A stretch of DNA of 64,000 nucleotides from Melioribacter roseus (GCA_020724265.1 DYHH01000003.1:118682-182681), one strand, 5' to 3'; positions 18,099 to 28,215 are shown, numbered from the stretch's first letter. Notes: a model not told the origin generated them from the sequence alone. Numbers and translations: made by a program.

Positions 18099-18959
18099 AT
18101 GAACGGTAATCTAAAATTAGCAATCCAGAAAAAGGGGAGGTTGTCTGATAAATCTCTCGAACTCCTAAAATCATGCGGCTTCGATATTGAAAATTATTCT
18201 GAGCGATTATTTATATCGGCTAATAATTTCAAATTAGATGTTCTTTTTCTGCGGGATGATGATATTCCCGAATATGTTCAAGACGGTGTAGCCGATATCG
18301 GCATTGTTGGTGAGAATGTATTAATTGAAAGAGGTTCCAAAGCGGAAATAATAAAAAAACTTAGTTTCGGGAAATGTAAACTTATGATTGGTGTTCCTGA
18401 AGAAGAAGATATCTCGGATATCAAAGCACTTAACAACAAAAAAATTGCAACGTCCCACCCACGCTTACTTAATAATTATTTAAAGAACAATTCAATCAAC
18501 TCAAAAGTAATTGAGATAAGCGGTTCGGTCGAGATAGCACCTTCACTCGGAGTAGCAGATTATATATGCGATATTGTATCAACCGGCAACACACTTAAGT
18601 TCAATAAACTCAAAAAATCATTTACCGTTTTTGAATCAGAAGCTGTTTTAATAAAAAGTAGAACATTCAACCCAGCTAAGCAAGATTTATTGGACCAATT
18701 TAAAGCAAGAATTGATTCCGTTTTACTTGCAAAGAATTCAAAGTATCTAATGATGAATGTTGAGCGAAAAGCATTGGAGGAGATACAAAGAATTATTCCT
18801 TCATTAAAAAGTCCTACGGTTGTACCACTGGCTGAAGAAAATTTAGTAGCGGTTCACGCTGTAATTCCTAAAGAAAAATTTTGGTTGATTGTAGGGGAAT
18901 TAAAATCAATCGGTGCCACCGGAATAATTTTATTACCAATAGAGAATATGATATTATGA
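18099..18959 (+). CDS. hisG: ATP phosphoribosyltransferase (long form)
   Basis: A 286-residue first enzyme of histidine synthesis, condensing ATP with PRPP. The length and the ~75-residue C-terminal extension (from about NSKYLMMNVERKALEEIQ) mark the long, self-regulating HisG with a histidine-binding domain, rather than the short HisG/HisZ form. The frame opens at 18066 inside the attenuator hairpin, but ATG 18099, preceded by AAAGGAGA, is the real start. Its TGA overlaps the hisD ATG by 4 nt. Both attenuation and feedback inhibition are therefore expected. Confidence 0.94.
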   Translation: MNGNLKLAIQKKGRLSDKSLELLKSCGFDIENYSERLFISANNFKLDVLFLRDDDIPEYVQDGVADIGIVGENVLIERGSKAEIIKKLSFGKCKLMIGVPEEEDISDIKALNNKKIATSHPRLLNNYLKNNSINSKVIEISGSVEIAPSLGVADYICDIVSTGNTLKFNKLKKSFTVFESEAVLIKSRTFNPAKQDLLDQFKARIDSVLLAKNSKYLMMNVERKALEEIQRIIPSLKSPTVVPLAEENLVAVHAVIPKEKFWLIVGELKSIGATGIILLPIENMIL

Positions 18960-20230
18960 AAAAAGTAAATCTAAAATATATTTCAAAAGATGATTATCAA
19001 TTACTGCTCAAAAGACCGGCGATTGATAATGATAAAGTATTTGAAATTGTAAAACCCATTTTGACAGAAATCAAAAAGGATGGAATGAATTCAGTTATTA
19101 AATTCGCCAAAGAATTTGACGGATTAAATGATTCCGAATTGCGAGTAAATCAAAAAGACATTGATGAATCAGAAAAAACTATTGATTCTGATTTGAAGCA
19201 AGCGATTAAATCAGCGATTGAAAACATTACAAAATTTCATTATGAACAGTCGCCAAAGGAATATGAAATTGAGACAATGACCGGTGTTAAATGCGGGAGA
19301 GTTTACAGAGCTATTGAAAATGTTGGGCTTTATATTCCCGGCGGAACTGCTTCGTTATTTTCAACTTTATTAATGCTTGCGATTCCGGCAAAGATTACCG
19401 GCTGTAAACGAATTGTTGTTTGTTCTCCAAAACCATCAAATGAAATTCTTTATTGTGCAAAACTTCTTGGGCTTGATGAAGTCTATAATCTAGGCGGTGC
19501 ACAAGCAATTGGTTTAATGGCTTACGGAACAGAGGAAATAAAAAAAGTTGATAAAGTTTTTGGACCTGGCAACCAATTTGTTACCGCTGCGAAAACTTTT
19601 GTAAGCATTGACCCCGACGGATGTGCAATAGATATGCCTGCCGGACCGAGTGAAGTGCTAATCATTAGCGATGAAACCGCAAATCCAAAATATGCCGCCG
19701 CTGATTTACTCTCGCAAGCTGAACATGGATCCGATTCTCAGGTTATATTTATATCAACAAATCAAAAATTGATAGACTGGGTTGAAGATGAAGTGGCATC
19801 ACAATTAATTAATCTCCCTCGTAAGGAAATTGCTGAGAAAGCTTTAGCCGATGGATTACTCATTAAATGTGATTCTCTTGAAGAGGCAATTGAATTCAGC
19901 AATGAATATGCGCCTGAGCATTTGATTCTGCAAACTATAGATGCTGATTCGATTCTAAAACAAATTCAAAATGCCGGTTCAGTTTTTCTCGGAAATTATA
20001 CACCGGAAAGTGTGGGAGATTACTCTTCCGGTACAAATCACTCTCTTCCCACTTATGGTTATGCAAAAACTTTCAGTGGTGTAAATTTACTTTCTTTCAT
20101 GAAAGGAATTACTTATCAGTCGCTATCGAAAGAAGGAATTATAAACATTGGTAAAACTGTTATAGATATGGCAAATGCAGAAGGTTTAAAGGCTCATGCA
20201 AATGCAGTGGAGGTAAGATTAAATGATTGA
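18956..20230 (+). CDS. hisD: Histidinol dehydrogenase
   Basis: A 424-residue zinc enzyme for the last two steps of histidine synthesis, oxidising histidinol to histidine with NAD. Family motifs include GLYIPGGTASLFSTLLMLAIP, the signature region around GPGNQFVTAAK and DMPAGPSEVL, and the catalytic stretch SVGDYSSGTNHSLPTYG. The start is the ATG overlapping the hisG stop (ATGA), which removes 25 residues from the longest frame. It overlaps hisC by 8 nt. Confidence 0.95.
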   Translation: MKKVNLKYISKDDYQLLLKRPAIDNDKVFEIVKPILTEIKKDGMNSVIKFAKEFDGLNDSELRVNQKDIDESEKTIDSDLKQAIKSAIENITKFHYEQSPKEYEIETMTGVKCGRVYRAIENVGLYIPGGTASLFSTLLMLAIPAKITGCKRIVVCSPKPSNEILYCAKLLGLDEVYNLGGAQAIGLMAYGTEEIKKVDKVFGPGNQFVTAAKTFVSIDPDGCAIDMPAGPSEVLIISDETANPKYAAADLLSQAEHGSDSQVIFISTNQKLIDWVEDEVASQLINLPRKEIAEKALADGLLIKCDSLEEAIEFSNEYAPEHLILQTIDADSILKQIQNAGSVFLGNYTPESVGDYSSGTNHSLPTYGYAKTFSGVNLLSFMKGITYQSLSKEGIINIGKTVIDMANAEGLKAHANAVEVRLND

Positions 20231-21272
20231 CTTAGAAAAACTTGTTAGACCAAATATTCTAAAACTGAAGCCATATACATCTGCGAGAAGTCAGCATCTC
20301 AACGGATTACTTTTAGATGCCAATGAAAATGCATTTGGTTCAGTTATTGAAGATGATAATCTAGAATTGAATAGATATCCCGATCCAACTCAAATAAAAC
20401 TTAGGCAAAGTATCGGAGATTATTTAAATATCAATCAGGATAGTATTTTCTGTGGTGTCGGTTCTGATGAAATAATTGAGTTATTAATAAGAATATTTTG
20501 TGAACCGGGTAAAGATAAAGCAGCAATCTTCGAACCGACATATGGTATGTATAAAGTAGTTTGCGATATTCAAGGAGTGGATACAAAATCATTTGAATTA
20601 GACAACAACTTTCAAATTAATGTGGATCAATTTCTAATTCAGGAATTGGAATCAATAAAAATAATTTTTATCTGTTCGCCAAATAATCCGACGGCTAACT
20701 TTATAAATAAAAAGGATATCATTCATTTATCCGAAAAAATTAACGGCATTGTTGTTATTGACCAAGCGTATATTGATTTTTTTGATGAACGTGAACTATT
20801 GGATGAAATTAATAATCATTCTAATATAGTTTTACTTCGAACCTTTTCTAAAGCATGGGGTTTAGCAGGAGCTCGATTTGGTTTTGCCGTTGCGGATTCA
20901 TTTATTGTGAAGTTATTGATGAATATAAAATCACCATATAACATCAATAAATTAACTGAAAATATTGTACTTAGATCTTTGAAAAAGATTGATCGAAAAA
21001 ATGATATTTTAGTAAAAATAAAAATCGAAAGAGATTATCTTACGGAAGAATTGAGATCAATAAATGGTATTAAAAACGTCTATACTTCTGATGCAAATTT
21101 TATTTTATTTAAAGTTGATAATGCTGATAAGATTCATGAAAAATTAATCAACAAAGGAATAATAATTAGAAATAGATCGAATCAATTGAACTTGGAAGGT
21201 TGCTTGAGAGTTACTGTTGGGACACATGAACAAAATCAAAAGTTCATTAAAGAATTGAGAGCAGTATTATGA
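20223..21272 (+). CDS. hisC: Histidinol-phosphate aminotransferase
   Basis: A 349-residue class I/II PLP aminotransferase converting imidazole-acetol phosphate to histidinol phosphate. It shows DANENAFG near the N-terminus, CSPNNPTAN, the Asp/Tyr pair in VVIDQAYIDF, and the PLP lysine K210 in TFSKAWGLAGARFG. The ATG lies inside the hisD stop region and the end overlaps hisB by 4 nt, indicating translational coupling through the operon. Confidence 0.95.
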   Translation: MIDLEKLVRPNILKLKPYTSARSQHLNGLLLDANENAFGSVIEDDNLELNRYPDPTQIKLRQSIGDYLNINQDSIFCGVGSDEIIELLIRIFCEPGKDKAAIFEPTYGMYKVVCDIQGVDTKSFELDNNFQINVDQFLIQELESIKIIFICSPNNPTANFINKKDIIHLSEKINGIVVIDQAYIDFFDERELLDEINNHSNIVLLRTFSKAWGLAGARFGFAVADSFIVKLLMNIKSPYNINKLTENIVLRSLKKIDRKNDILVKIKIERDYLTEELRSINGIKNVYTSDANFILFKVDNADKIHEKLINKGIIIRNRSNQLNLEGCLRVTVGTHEQNQKFIKELRAVL

Positions 21273-22171
21273 CAAGAGTCATTGTAAATAAAAGTCTATT
21301 AAATCTACATTCCGATCTTTCTATAGGAATGATAAGTTCTTTGAAAAAATTAGTTAATCGTGGAGTGGCAGTTTCGCTTTATCCAACACCAACATTCTCA
21401 GACCCGATTATTCACAGGTTACTGGAATTGGAAGGAATTAACTTTGAATCTGACTCTACTAATGATTATCAATCAAATTATTTTATAACGGATAAGAAAA
21501 ACAAAAAAGTAAAAGCTAAACAAATACTTGTCGGTAAGAATAGAAAAAGTAAAAATATTTCAGAAGCTATTGAATTCGTTATATCTCAAGCTAGAACAGC
21601 TCAGCAAATTCGTAATACAAATGAAACAAAAGTAAATGTAAAACTAAATCTTGACAGTTCAGGTAAGTTTAAGATAAATACCCGCATCGGATTTTTTGAT
21701 CATATGTTACAACAGTTAAGCAAACATTCAAATATTGATATGATGATTAATGTTAAAGGCGATTTGCAAGTAGATTATCATCATACAGTTGAGGATACAG
21801 GGATTACTTTAGGTGAATGTTTAGTAAAAGCATTAGGAGACAAGAAGGGAATAAAAAGATTTGGTTTTATGCTTCCTATGGATGATTCAATTGCAGAGAC
21901 AGCTCTGGATTTAAGCGGTAGACCTTACTTAAATTTCAAAACTAAGTTTACCAGAGAACAGGTCGGTGAATTTCCAACAGAACTTGTGGAGGAATTTTTC
22001 AGAGGTTTAACAATAGGATTAAAAGCAAATATCTACATTAAAGCTTCCGGAAAGAATGATCATCACAAAATTGAAGCAATATTCAAATCATTTGCCAAAT
22101 CGCTTAATGAAGCCGTTCGGTTTGATGAGAGAAGCGAAAATAAATTACCTACTACAAAGGGAAGACTATGA
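21269..22171 (+). CDS. hisB: Imidazoleglycerol-phosphate dehydratase with degenerate N-terminal domain
   Basis: A 300-residue protein. Residues ~112-300 are a full IGP dehydratase with metal-binding motifs FDHML (H145), DYHHTVEDTG and DHHKIEA. The first ~110 residues align by pattern with the HAD histidinol-phosphatase half of bifunctional E. coli-type HisB, including the linker RNTNETKVNVKLNLD. However, this part is shorter than the usual ~165 residues and lacks the DxDGT nucleophile motif. The dehydratase should work; phosphatase activity is unlikely. No other histidinol-phosphatase candidate is seen in this operon. Confidence 0.9.
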   Translation: MTRVIVNKSLLNLHSDLSIGMISSLKKLVNRGVAVSLYPTPTFSDPIIHRLLELEGINFESDSTNDYQSNYFITDKKNKKVKAKQILVGKNRKSKNISEAIEFVISQARTAQQIRNTNETKVNVKLNLDSSGKFKINTRIGFFDHMLQQLSKHSNIDMMINVKGDLQVDYHHTVEDTGITLGECLVKALGDKKGIKRFGFMLPMDDSIAETALDLSGRPYLNFKTKFTREQVGEFPTELVEEFFRGLTIGLKANIYIKASGKNDHHKIEAIFKSFAKSLNEAVRFDERSENKLPTTKGRL

Positions 22172-22755
22172 TAGCATTAATTGAATACGGAGCCGGTAAT
22201 ACAGCATCAGTATCAAATGCGTTGGAAGAGATTGGTGTTGACCACATAATCTCACAAAATGAAAAAGATATAAGTAGAGCTAATAAGATAATTTTCCCGG
22301 GAGTCGGCGAAGCCTCCTCGGCAGTCAAAAAATTACACTTGTTAAATCTGTTCTCTCTATTACGTGTAATCAAAAAGCCAATGCTAGGAATTTGTTTAGG
22401 GATGCACATTTTATGTGATCGTTCAGAAGAGGGTAATGTTGCTTGCCTCGGAGTAATAAATGGAGAAGCAAAAAAGTTTGATGCGACAAAAGTTAAAGTC
22501 CCGCATATGGGTTGGAACAATGTGAAAATAATTAAGGAGAGTAAATTATTTAATAATATTGATGATAAATCTTATTTCTATTTTGCTCACTCATATTATT
22601 TACCTAAAAATGATTCTACCATAGCAACAACTGAACATAATTTAGAATTTTGTGCAGCTTTAGAAAAAGACAATTTTTATGGTGTCCAATTTCACCCGGA
22701 AAAATCGGGTGAAACGGGACTTCAATTATTAAAAAACTTTGTTGAACTATGTTAG
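22168..22755 (+). CDS. hisH: Imidazole glycerol phosphate synthase, glutaminase subunit
   Basis: A 195-residue class I glutamine amidotransferase that supplies ammonia to HisF. The triad is visible as C76 in GICLGMH and H176/E178 in FHPEKSGETG. It overlaps hisB by 4 nt (ATGA) and hisA by 7 nt. Confidence 0.95.
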   Translation: MIALIEYGAGNTASVSNALEEIGVDHIISQNEKDISRANKIIFPGVGEASSAVKKLHLLNLFSLLRVIKKPMLGICLGMHILCDRSEEGNVACLGVINGEAKKFDATKVKVPHMGWNNVKIIKESKLFNNIDDKSYFYFAHSYYLPKNDSTIATTEHNLEFCAALEKDNFYGVQFHPEKSGETGLQLLKNFVELC

Positions 22756-23465
22756 TCATACCAGCTATAGATATAATCGAAAACAAAGCAGTTAGATTAA
22801 GCAAGGGGGATTTCAATTCCGTAAAACAATATTCTGAAAATCCCTTGGAACTTGTGAAGCAATTTTATGATGCCGGTTTTAAGAGAATTCATATAGTTGA
22901 TTTAGAGGCATCCAAAAGCGGTTCATTTACTTGCTTGAATCTTTTAGAAGAAATAAAAAATACTCTTGAAATAGAAATTCAATTCGGCGGCGGAATTAGA
23001 AAATTAAATGATCTAAAACTGCTGGATAACATAGGTATTGATTACTTTATCTTAGGTTCAATAACCGTAAAAGAGGAAGCGGTTGTTAAATCGATGATTG
23101 ATTTGTTCGATAAAAGTAAATTTATTTTTGCAGCAGATGTATTAGATGAAAAAATCAAAGTTAGCGGTTGGACTGAATCGACAAACATTTCTTTAAATGA
23201 GTACATTCAAAAATGGAGTGGGCAAAATATTTTTAATTATTTATGTACCGACATCAACAAAGATGGAATGCTGAAAGGACCAAATACTGAACTGTATAAA
23301 AAGACTATTAGCAAGTTCCCAAATATTAACTTAATTGCTTCAGGTGGAATTAGCAGAATTGGCGATATAATTAAGCTGCAAGAGGAAAGGATAAAGTATG
23401 CTGTCGTTGGGAAAGCATTTTATGAAGGAAAAATTTCAATAGAGGAGTTGAGTAATTTTGCTTAG
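22749..23465 (+). CDS. hisA: ProFAR isomerase
   Basis: A 238-residue TIM barrel performing the Amadori rearrangement of ProFAR to PRFAR. It has catalytic D8 (PAIDII) and D130 (AADVLDEK), T167 in CTDINKDGM, and the loop-5 tryptophan W141 (SGWTEST), all expected for HisA. It is embedded between hisH and hisF with overlaps on both sides. A second, divergent HisA lies at 50066-50818. Confidence 0.94.
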   Translation: MLVIPAIDIIENKAVRLSKGDFNSVKQYSENPLELVKQFYDAGFKRIHIVDLEASKSGSFTCLNLLEEIKNTLEIEIQFGGGIRKLNDLKLLDNIGIDYFILGSITVKEEAVVKSMIDLFDKSKFIFAADVLDEKIKVSGWTESTNISLNEYIQKWSGQNIFNYLCTDINKDGMLKGPNTELYKKTISKFPNINLIASGGISRIGDIIKLQEERIKYAVVGKAFYEGKISIEELSNFA

Positions 23466-24216
23466 TAAAAGAATAATACCTTGTCTGGATGTGAAGGATG
23501 GTCGCGTTGTAAAGGGAACAAACTTTGTCAATCTTCGCGATGCCGGTTCTGCGGTTGAACTTGCCGAGAGATATTATCGAGAAGGTGCAGATGAACTTGT
23601 ATTTCTTGATATAACCGCCTCGTCTGATAAAAGAAAAATACTAATTGAATTAGTAAAAGATGTTGCCAAAGTTATACAAATTCCATTTACAGTCGGCGGC
23701 GGCATTACTGAGTTAAGCGATATTGATATGCTCTTGAAAGCCGGAGCAGATAAAGTATCGCTGAATACATCCATTGTTAAAAATCCTCAGTTAATAAATG
23801 ATGCGTCCAAACAATTCGGAAGTCAAGCTGTAGTTGCTGCGATTGATGTTAAAAAGATTGATGATGCTTATAAAGTTTTTATTAAAGGCGGAAGAGAAGA
23901 AACCGAACTTGAAGGTTATGCATGGTGTAGAGAAGTGGATGAAAGGGGTGCGGGTGAGATTTTACTTACCTCGATGGATAAAGACGGCACTAAAAGTGGA
24001 TATGATTTAGAATTTTTATCAAAGCTTACTAAAATGATATCGATACCGGTAATTGCATCCGGCGGAGCAGGAACGAAAGAACATTTTCTTGATGCATTTA
24101 AAAATGCCCATGTTGATGCTTGTTTAGCTGCCAGTCTTTTTCATTACAAGGAACTAGAGATTAGTGATTTAAAGAAATATTTAAAAGAAAACGGTGTTGA
24201 AATTAGATTATATTAA
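23458..24216 (+). CDS. hisF: Imidazole glycerol phosphate synthase, cyclase subunit
   Basis: A 252-residue TIM barrel with [17 protein letters not shown] at the N-terminus and [14 protein letters not shown], the usual HisF motifs. The start codon is TTG (23458), overlapping the hisA stop by 8 nt and supported by GAGGAG 10 nt upstream. No in-frame ATG fits the family N-terminus. Confidence 0.95.
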   Translation: MLSKRIIPCLDVKDGRVVKGTNFVNLRDAGSAVELAERYYREGADELVFLDITASSDKRKILIELVKDVAKVIQIPFTVGGGITELSDIDMLLKAGADKVSLNTSIVKNPQLINDASKQFGSQAVVAAIDVKKIDDAYKVFIKGGREETELEGYAWCREVDERGAGEILLTSMDKDGTKSGYDLEFLSKLTKMISIPVIASGGAGTKEHFLDAFKNAHVDACLAASLFHYKELEISDLKKYLKENGVEIRLY

Positions 24217-24219
24217 AAA

Positions 24220-24285
24220 CTTTGCGTTTCAGCGCCTTTGCGGTAAATAAATAAAAAACAACCTCGGAGACGCCAAGACGTAAAG
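24220..24285. repeat. Imperfect inverted repeat (CTTTGCG/ACGCCAAGACG type)
   Basis: A 24-nt arm (24220-24243, CTTTGCGTTTCAGCGCC in part) and a partly complementary arm (24262-24285, CGGAGACGCCAAGACG in part) surround an A/T loop. About two thirds of positions pair. It lies between hisF and hisIE and resembles the dispersed GC-richer palindromic remnants also seen at 28136-28215 and 42451-42490. Confidence 0.55.
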
Positions 24286-24314
24286 CAGTTAATTTAAATA
24301 TTTGAGAGAAATGA

Positions 24315-24920
24315 ATGATTGACATAAGCAAAATTGATTTTGATAAAATGAACGGACTTGTCCCGGCGATAATTACGGACAATATTACCGGGCAAGTATT
24401 GATGCTTGGATATATGAACAAAGAAGCAGTTCAAAAAACCATCGACGAAAGGAAAGTAATTTTTTACAGTCGCTCAAAAAAGAGATTATGGACGAAAGGT
24501 GAAACTTCGAGTAACTTTCTAAATTTGATAGATATCAAATTAGATTGTGATTATGATACGTTATTAATATCCGCAAATCCAGAAGGTAATACTTGTCATT
24601 TAGACCAATATTCTTGCTTCGGAGTTGAAAAAGAGAATTACAATTTTTTAAAGTATTTAGATGAGTTAATAAAAGATCGCAAACAGAAACTCCCAGAAAA
24701 TTCTTACACCACGCAATTATTTAAGCAAGGTGAAAATAGAATAATTCAGAAAGTCGGGGAAGAAGCAGTTGAAACAGTTATTGCAGCTAAGAACAATGAT
24801 CTTAAAGAGATTATAAATGAATCTGCCGACTTACTTTTTCACTTACTTGTTATGTTGAATGAGAAAAATATCTCCTTAAATGAAGTAATTTCTGAATTAG
24901 AATTCCGGCATGGCGGATAA
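24315..24920 (+). CDS. hisI: Bifunctional phosphoribosyl-AMP cyclohydrolase / phosphoribosyl-ATP pyrophosphatase
   Basis: A 201-residue HisIE fusion catalysing steps two and three of histidine synthesis. The N-terminal cyclohydrolase half has RSKKRLWTKGETS and the zinc motif NTCHLDQYSCFG. The C-terminal pyrophosphatase half has the acidic helix GEEAVETVIAAK. It is separated from hisF by a 98-bp gap holding an inverted repeat, the only sizeable gap in the operon, and it ends the operon. Confidence 0.95.
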   Translation: MIDISKIDFDKMNGLVPAIITDNITGQVLMLGYMNKEAVQKTIDERKVIFYSRSKKRLWTKGETSSNFLNLIDIKLDCDYDTLLISANPEGNTCHLDQYSCFGVEKENYNFLKYLDELIKDRKQKLPENSYTTQLFKQGENRIIQKVGEEAVETVIAAKNNDLKEIINESADLLFHLLVMLNEKNISLNEVISELEFRHGG

Positions 24921-25061
24921 AATTTTTTTACTTTAGCTAAATATAAAAGTCAGGGCAAATGAAAGTTCTGCAATATACTCTAAAGTCGACCGTAATATTT
25001 GTTTTACTTAAACTATCCATTGCCGTCGCTTTCAAGCAACGGAGAAAGATAACCACATAAA

Positions 25062-25078
25062 TAAAAGGGCTTTCGCCC
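25062..25078 (-). terminator. trp operon terminator
   Basis: On the minus strand GGGC-GAAA-GCCC is followed by TTTTATTTAT, ten bases after the trpA stop. A second hairpin (25023-25042, CCGTCGCT / AGCAACGG, one mismatch) lies just beyond and may serve the convergent his operon. Confidence 0.7.
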
Positions 25079-25087
25079 CATTCAAAG

Positions 25088-25873
25088 TTAATTATTTTTA
25101 CATGCACCAGAAAGTTCACCTATCAATTTTAATGTTCTCGTAAACTTTTCATCATCTTCGCCAAGTGATTTTATTACAGCGCTTCCCACAATAAATCCAT
25201 CTGTATAATCTCTATAATCTTTTATGTTCTCCGGTGAAGAAATTCCAAATCCCAACATCATCTTGTTTTTAGATATTATATTATATGTTCTTTCAAGATT
25301 TTGTTTTACCTCATTTCCGAATTTATTTCGCACGCCTGTTGTTCCTGTAACACTTACGCAGTAAACGAACCCTGAACTTAACTCATCAATTTTCCTAATT
25401 CTTTCTTGCGAGGATGTTGGAGTTGTGAGCAGTGTTATCTCAAAATCTTTGAATTTATTTGTGAAGAAATCTTCATATTCTTCAAGAGGAATATCGGGAA
25501 TTATTAATCCATCTACTTTTGCTTTCTTTGCATCACTAATTAATTTTTCAATTCCGTAATGCATAATTGGATTAGCGTAACCCATTAGTATTATCGGTTT
25601 ATCGACTCTTTCTTTTATTTTAGATGTCATCTCAAGAACCGAGCTGAGCGATACGCCGTTTGACAAAGCTGCTTCAGAAGATTTTTGAATAACCGGTCCA
25701 TCGGCTAGCGGATCGCTGAAGGGAATACCGAGTTCGATTAAATCCGCTCCTGCATCGTAAACTTTGCACACTAGATCAACAAAAGAATCAACTTTGGGGT
25801 AACCGGCAGTTAAATAAATTGATAATGCTTTTTGATTTTTTGCATTAATTTTTTCTATAGTTTCGCGTATCAT
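25088..25873 (-). CDS. trpA: Tryptophan synthase alpha subunit
   Basis: A 261-residue TIM barrel that releases indole from indole-3-glycerol phosphate. It shows [19 protein letters not shown], with the catalytic Glu/Asp pair expected in ELG and in the later [11 protein letters not shown] region. It overlaps trpB by 4 nt and is the last gene of the operon. Confidence 0.95.
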   Translation of the reverse strand: MIRETIEKINAKNQKALSIYLTAGYPKVDSFVDLVCKVYDAGADLIELGIPFSDPLADGPVIQKSSEAALSNGVSLSSVLEMTSKIKERVDKPIILMGYANPIMHYGIEKLISDAKKAKVDGLIIPDIPLEEYEDFFTNKFKDFEITLLTTPTSSQERIRKIDELSSGFVYCVSVTGTTGVRNKFGNEVKQNLERTYNIISKNKMMLGFGISSPENIKDYRDYTDGFIVGSAVIKSLGEDDEKFTRTLKLIGELSGACKNN

Positions 25874-27081
25874 TCTTTATCACCAAGATTTTGAATAATT
25901 GTATTGATATCTTTATCACCCCGACCGCTTATGTTGACAACAACAATATCATCATTATTTGTCTTCGGCATCAATTCGTTTAAGTAAGCAATTGCATGAG
26001 CGGTTTCGAGAGCAGGGAGAATGCCTTCGGTTTGCGTCAACAGCTTAATTCCTTCGAGAGCTTCTTCATCGGTAACGGAATAATACTCTGCACGTTTAAT
26101 ATCTTTTAGCAATGCATGTTCTGGACCTACTCCCGGATAATCTAATCCCGCTGAGATTGAATGAACTTCAGAAATCTGTCCGTTACTATCCTGCAAAAGA
26201 TAAGTATACATCCCTTGGAAAATTCCTTGTGAACCAATTGTTAAAGTTGCACAGTGTTTACCTGAATCAATTCCGTAACCTTCTGCTTCAATACCGATTA
26301 GCTTAACCGATTCATTATTAACAAATGGATAAAAAATACCAATTGCATTTGAACCGCCGCCAACACAAGCGAGAATGTGAGTCGGTAATTTATTTTCTTT
26401 TTCATGTAACTGCTCTTTAGTTTCTGCTCCAATGACTGATTGAAAGTCACGTACAATCATTGGATAGGGGTGCGGACCCACAACTGAACCGATTATATAA
26501 TGAGTATCGTGAACATTAGTTACCCAATCACGAATAGATTCATTGGTTGCATCTTTCAAAGTTTTACTTCCCGATTTAACGGTTCTAACTTCTGCTCCGA
26601 GCAGTTTCATTCTAAATACATTTAAACTCTGTCGCTCAACATCAACTTCACCCATATAAACGATGCATTTCAACCCAAACTTAGCGCAGACTGTAGCCGT
26701 TGCAACGCCGTGCTGACCGGCACCGGTTTCCGCAATGATTCTTTTCTTTCCCAGTTTCTTTGCTAAAAGAATTTGTCCGATTGCATTATTTAATTTATGC
26801 GCACCAGTATGACAAAGGTCTTCGCGCTTCAAATAAATTTTACCTTTACCAAAATGTTCGGTTAACCTTTTTGCGTATGTGAGGGGAGTTGGACGACCGT
26901 TGTAATCTTTTTGAATTTCTCTCAGCTCAGACAAAAAATTCTCGTCATTTCGAAGTTCTTTATAAGTTGTCTCTAATTCATAAAGAGCTGTCATTAAAGT
27001 TTCGGGGACAAATTTACCACCGTAAACTCCAAACTTTCCTTTTTCGTTTGGAAAATTATATTTAGCTTTTTGCTCATTCAT
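25870..27081 (-). CDS. trpB: Tryptophan synthase beta subunit
   Basis: A 403-residue PLP enzyme that joins indole to serine. K96 in [10 protein letters not shown] binds PLP and GGGSNAIG holds its phosphate. Length and N-terminus ([13 protein letters not shown]) are those of TrpB1. The start ATG shares one base with the stop of the DAHP synthase gene. Confidence 0.96.
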   Translation of the reverse strand: MNEQKAKYNFPNEKGKFGVYGGKFVPETLMTALYELETTYKELRNDENFLSELREIQKDYNGRPTPLTYAKRLTEHFGKGKIYLKREDLCHTGAHKLNNAIGQILLAKKLGKKRIIAETGAGQHGVATATVCAKFGLKCIVYMGEVDVERQSLNVFRMKLLGAEVRTVKSGSKTLKDATNESIRDWVTNVHDTHYIIGSVVGPHPYPMIVRDFQSVIGAETKEQLHEKENKLPTHILACVGGGSNAIGIFYPFVNNESVKLIGIEAEGYGIDSGKHCATLTIGSQGIFQGMYTYLLQDSNGQISEVHSISAGLDYPGVGPEHALLKDIKRAEYYSVTDEEALEGIKLLTQTEGILPALETAHAIAYLNELMPKTNNDDIVVVNISGRGDKDINTIIQNLGDKE

Positions 27082-28097
27082 TACACTAACTCCTTACCGA
27101 CAATCGGTGCGAGTTCTTTTATTTTTTCGAGTAACGATTTAAATCTTTTTGGATCGAGAGCTTGATAACCGTCAGATAAAGCTTCCCCAGGTCTTTGATG
27201 GACTTCTATCATTAGCCCGTCGGCACCTGCAGCTATTGAAGCCAAAGCCATCGGTGGAATTTTATCCCAAATTCCAACGCCGTGCGAAGGATCAACAAAT
27301 ACTGGCAAGTGAGTTTCCTTTTTAAGAACCGGCACAGCGTTTAAGTCAAGTGTGTTTCGTGTTGCGGTTTCAAATGTTCTTATTCCACGCTCACATAAAA
27401 TAATATTGTAATCATTTTGTGAAATAATGTATTCTGCACTTAGAAGTAAGTCTTCAACAGTTGCCGACATTCCGCGCTTAAGCAAAACTGGTTTTTGAGT
27501 CTTTCCGGCTTCTTCAAGCAGCGTAAAATTCTGCATATTACGCGCGCCTATTTGAATAATATCGGCAACTGCCGCAACAGCATCGACTGTATGTTGATTC
27601 AATAGTTCCGTTACGATCTTTAAATCGAATTCCTTTTTGACTTCTTCGAGATATTTTAATCCCTCTTCTTTTAATCCTTGGAATGAATACGGACTTGAAC
27701 GAGGTTTATAAGCACCGGCACGCAAAAAGTTGATTCCCATATTTTTTAGAATTTCTGCGATCTCAAAAATTTGATCGCGTGATTCGACTGAACAAGGTCC
27801 GGCAATTATTTGCAGTCTGTTTCCGCCGATTGATTTATTTCCGAAGTCAATAATTGTATCTTCGCTCTTCATCATTCGAGAGACGAGTTTATATTTTTTT
27901 GTTACTCTTACAACGTCTTCAACTGAAGGCATCAAACTGAAATCCTCTTGTTTTAAATTATGAGTTGGACCTGTAATTCCGATTGCAAGTTTAGAAGCGC
28001 CGGGAATTTCGTGCGGTGTGCAATTCAATTGCTTAATTTTTAGTTTTATTTTTTCGATATCTTCCCGCGGTGCGTTTAAATCCATTACTATCAACAT
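27081..28097 (-). CDS. aroF: 3-deoxy-7-phosphoheptulonate synthase (ACT-like domain type)
   Basis: A 338-residue DAHP synthase, first enzyme of the shikimate pathway, of the Thermotoga type. A ferredoxin-like regulatory domain occupies about residues 1-75 and the barrel follows, with [24 protein letters not shown] and VDPSHGVG. The extra domain usually mediates feedback inhibition by an aromatic amino acid. It sits inside the trp operon between trpF and trpB, so tryptophan attenuation also sets carbon entry to the pathway. AAAGGAATC precedes the start. Confidence 0.93.
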   Translation of the reverse strand: MLIVMDLNAPREDIEKIKLKIKQLNCTPHEIPGASKLAIGITGPTHNLKQEDFSLMPSVEDVVRVTKKYKLVSRMMKSEDTIIDFGNKSIGGNRLQIIAGPCSVESRDQIFEIAEILKNMGINFLRAGAYKPRSSPYSFQGLKEEGLKYLEEVKKEFDLKIVTELLNQHTVDAVAAVADIIQIGARNMQNFTLLEEAGKTQKPVLLKRGMSATVEDLLLSAEYIISQNDYNIILCERGIRTFETATRNTLDLNAVPVLKKETHLPVFVDPSHGVGIWDKIPPMALASIAAGADGLMIEVHQRPGEALSDGYQALDPKRFKSLLEKIKELAPIVGKELV

Positions 28098-28135
28098 CTA
28101 TGATTCCTTTTTTTATTAATGTCCAATTCATTATG

Positions 28136-28215
28136 GAACACAGATGACACAGAAAAAACTGATTCTCGCAGATATTTATCTGTGCCTATCTATTGTTTCT
28201 GCGTCCTCTGCGTTC
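28136..28215. repeat. Imperfect inverted repeat (ACACAGA/TCTGCG type)
   Basis: The arm at 28136-28155 (GAACACAGATGACACAGAAA) pairs with 28196-28215 at 17 of 20 positions. An inner hairpin, CGCAGATA-TT-TATCTGTG, lies between them. The element fills the gap between trpF and aroF and runs into the trpF stop codon (28215-28217). Confidence 0.6.

Noticed and set aside
22152-22520. 122-residue minus-strand frame overlapping hisH
   Set aside because: Antisense to hisH, whose catalytic residues are intact; the peptide has no family resemblance.
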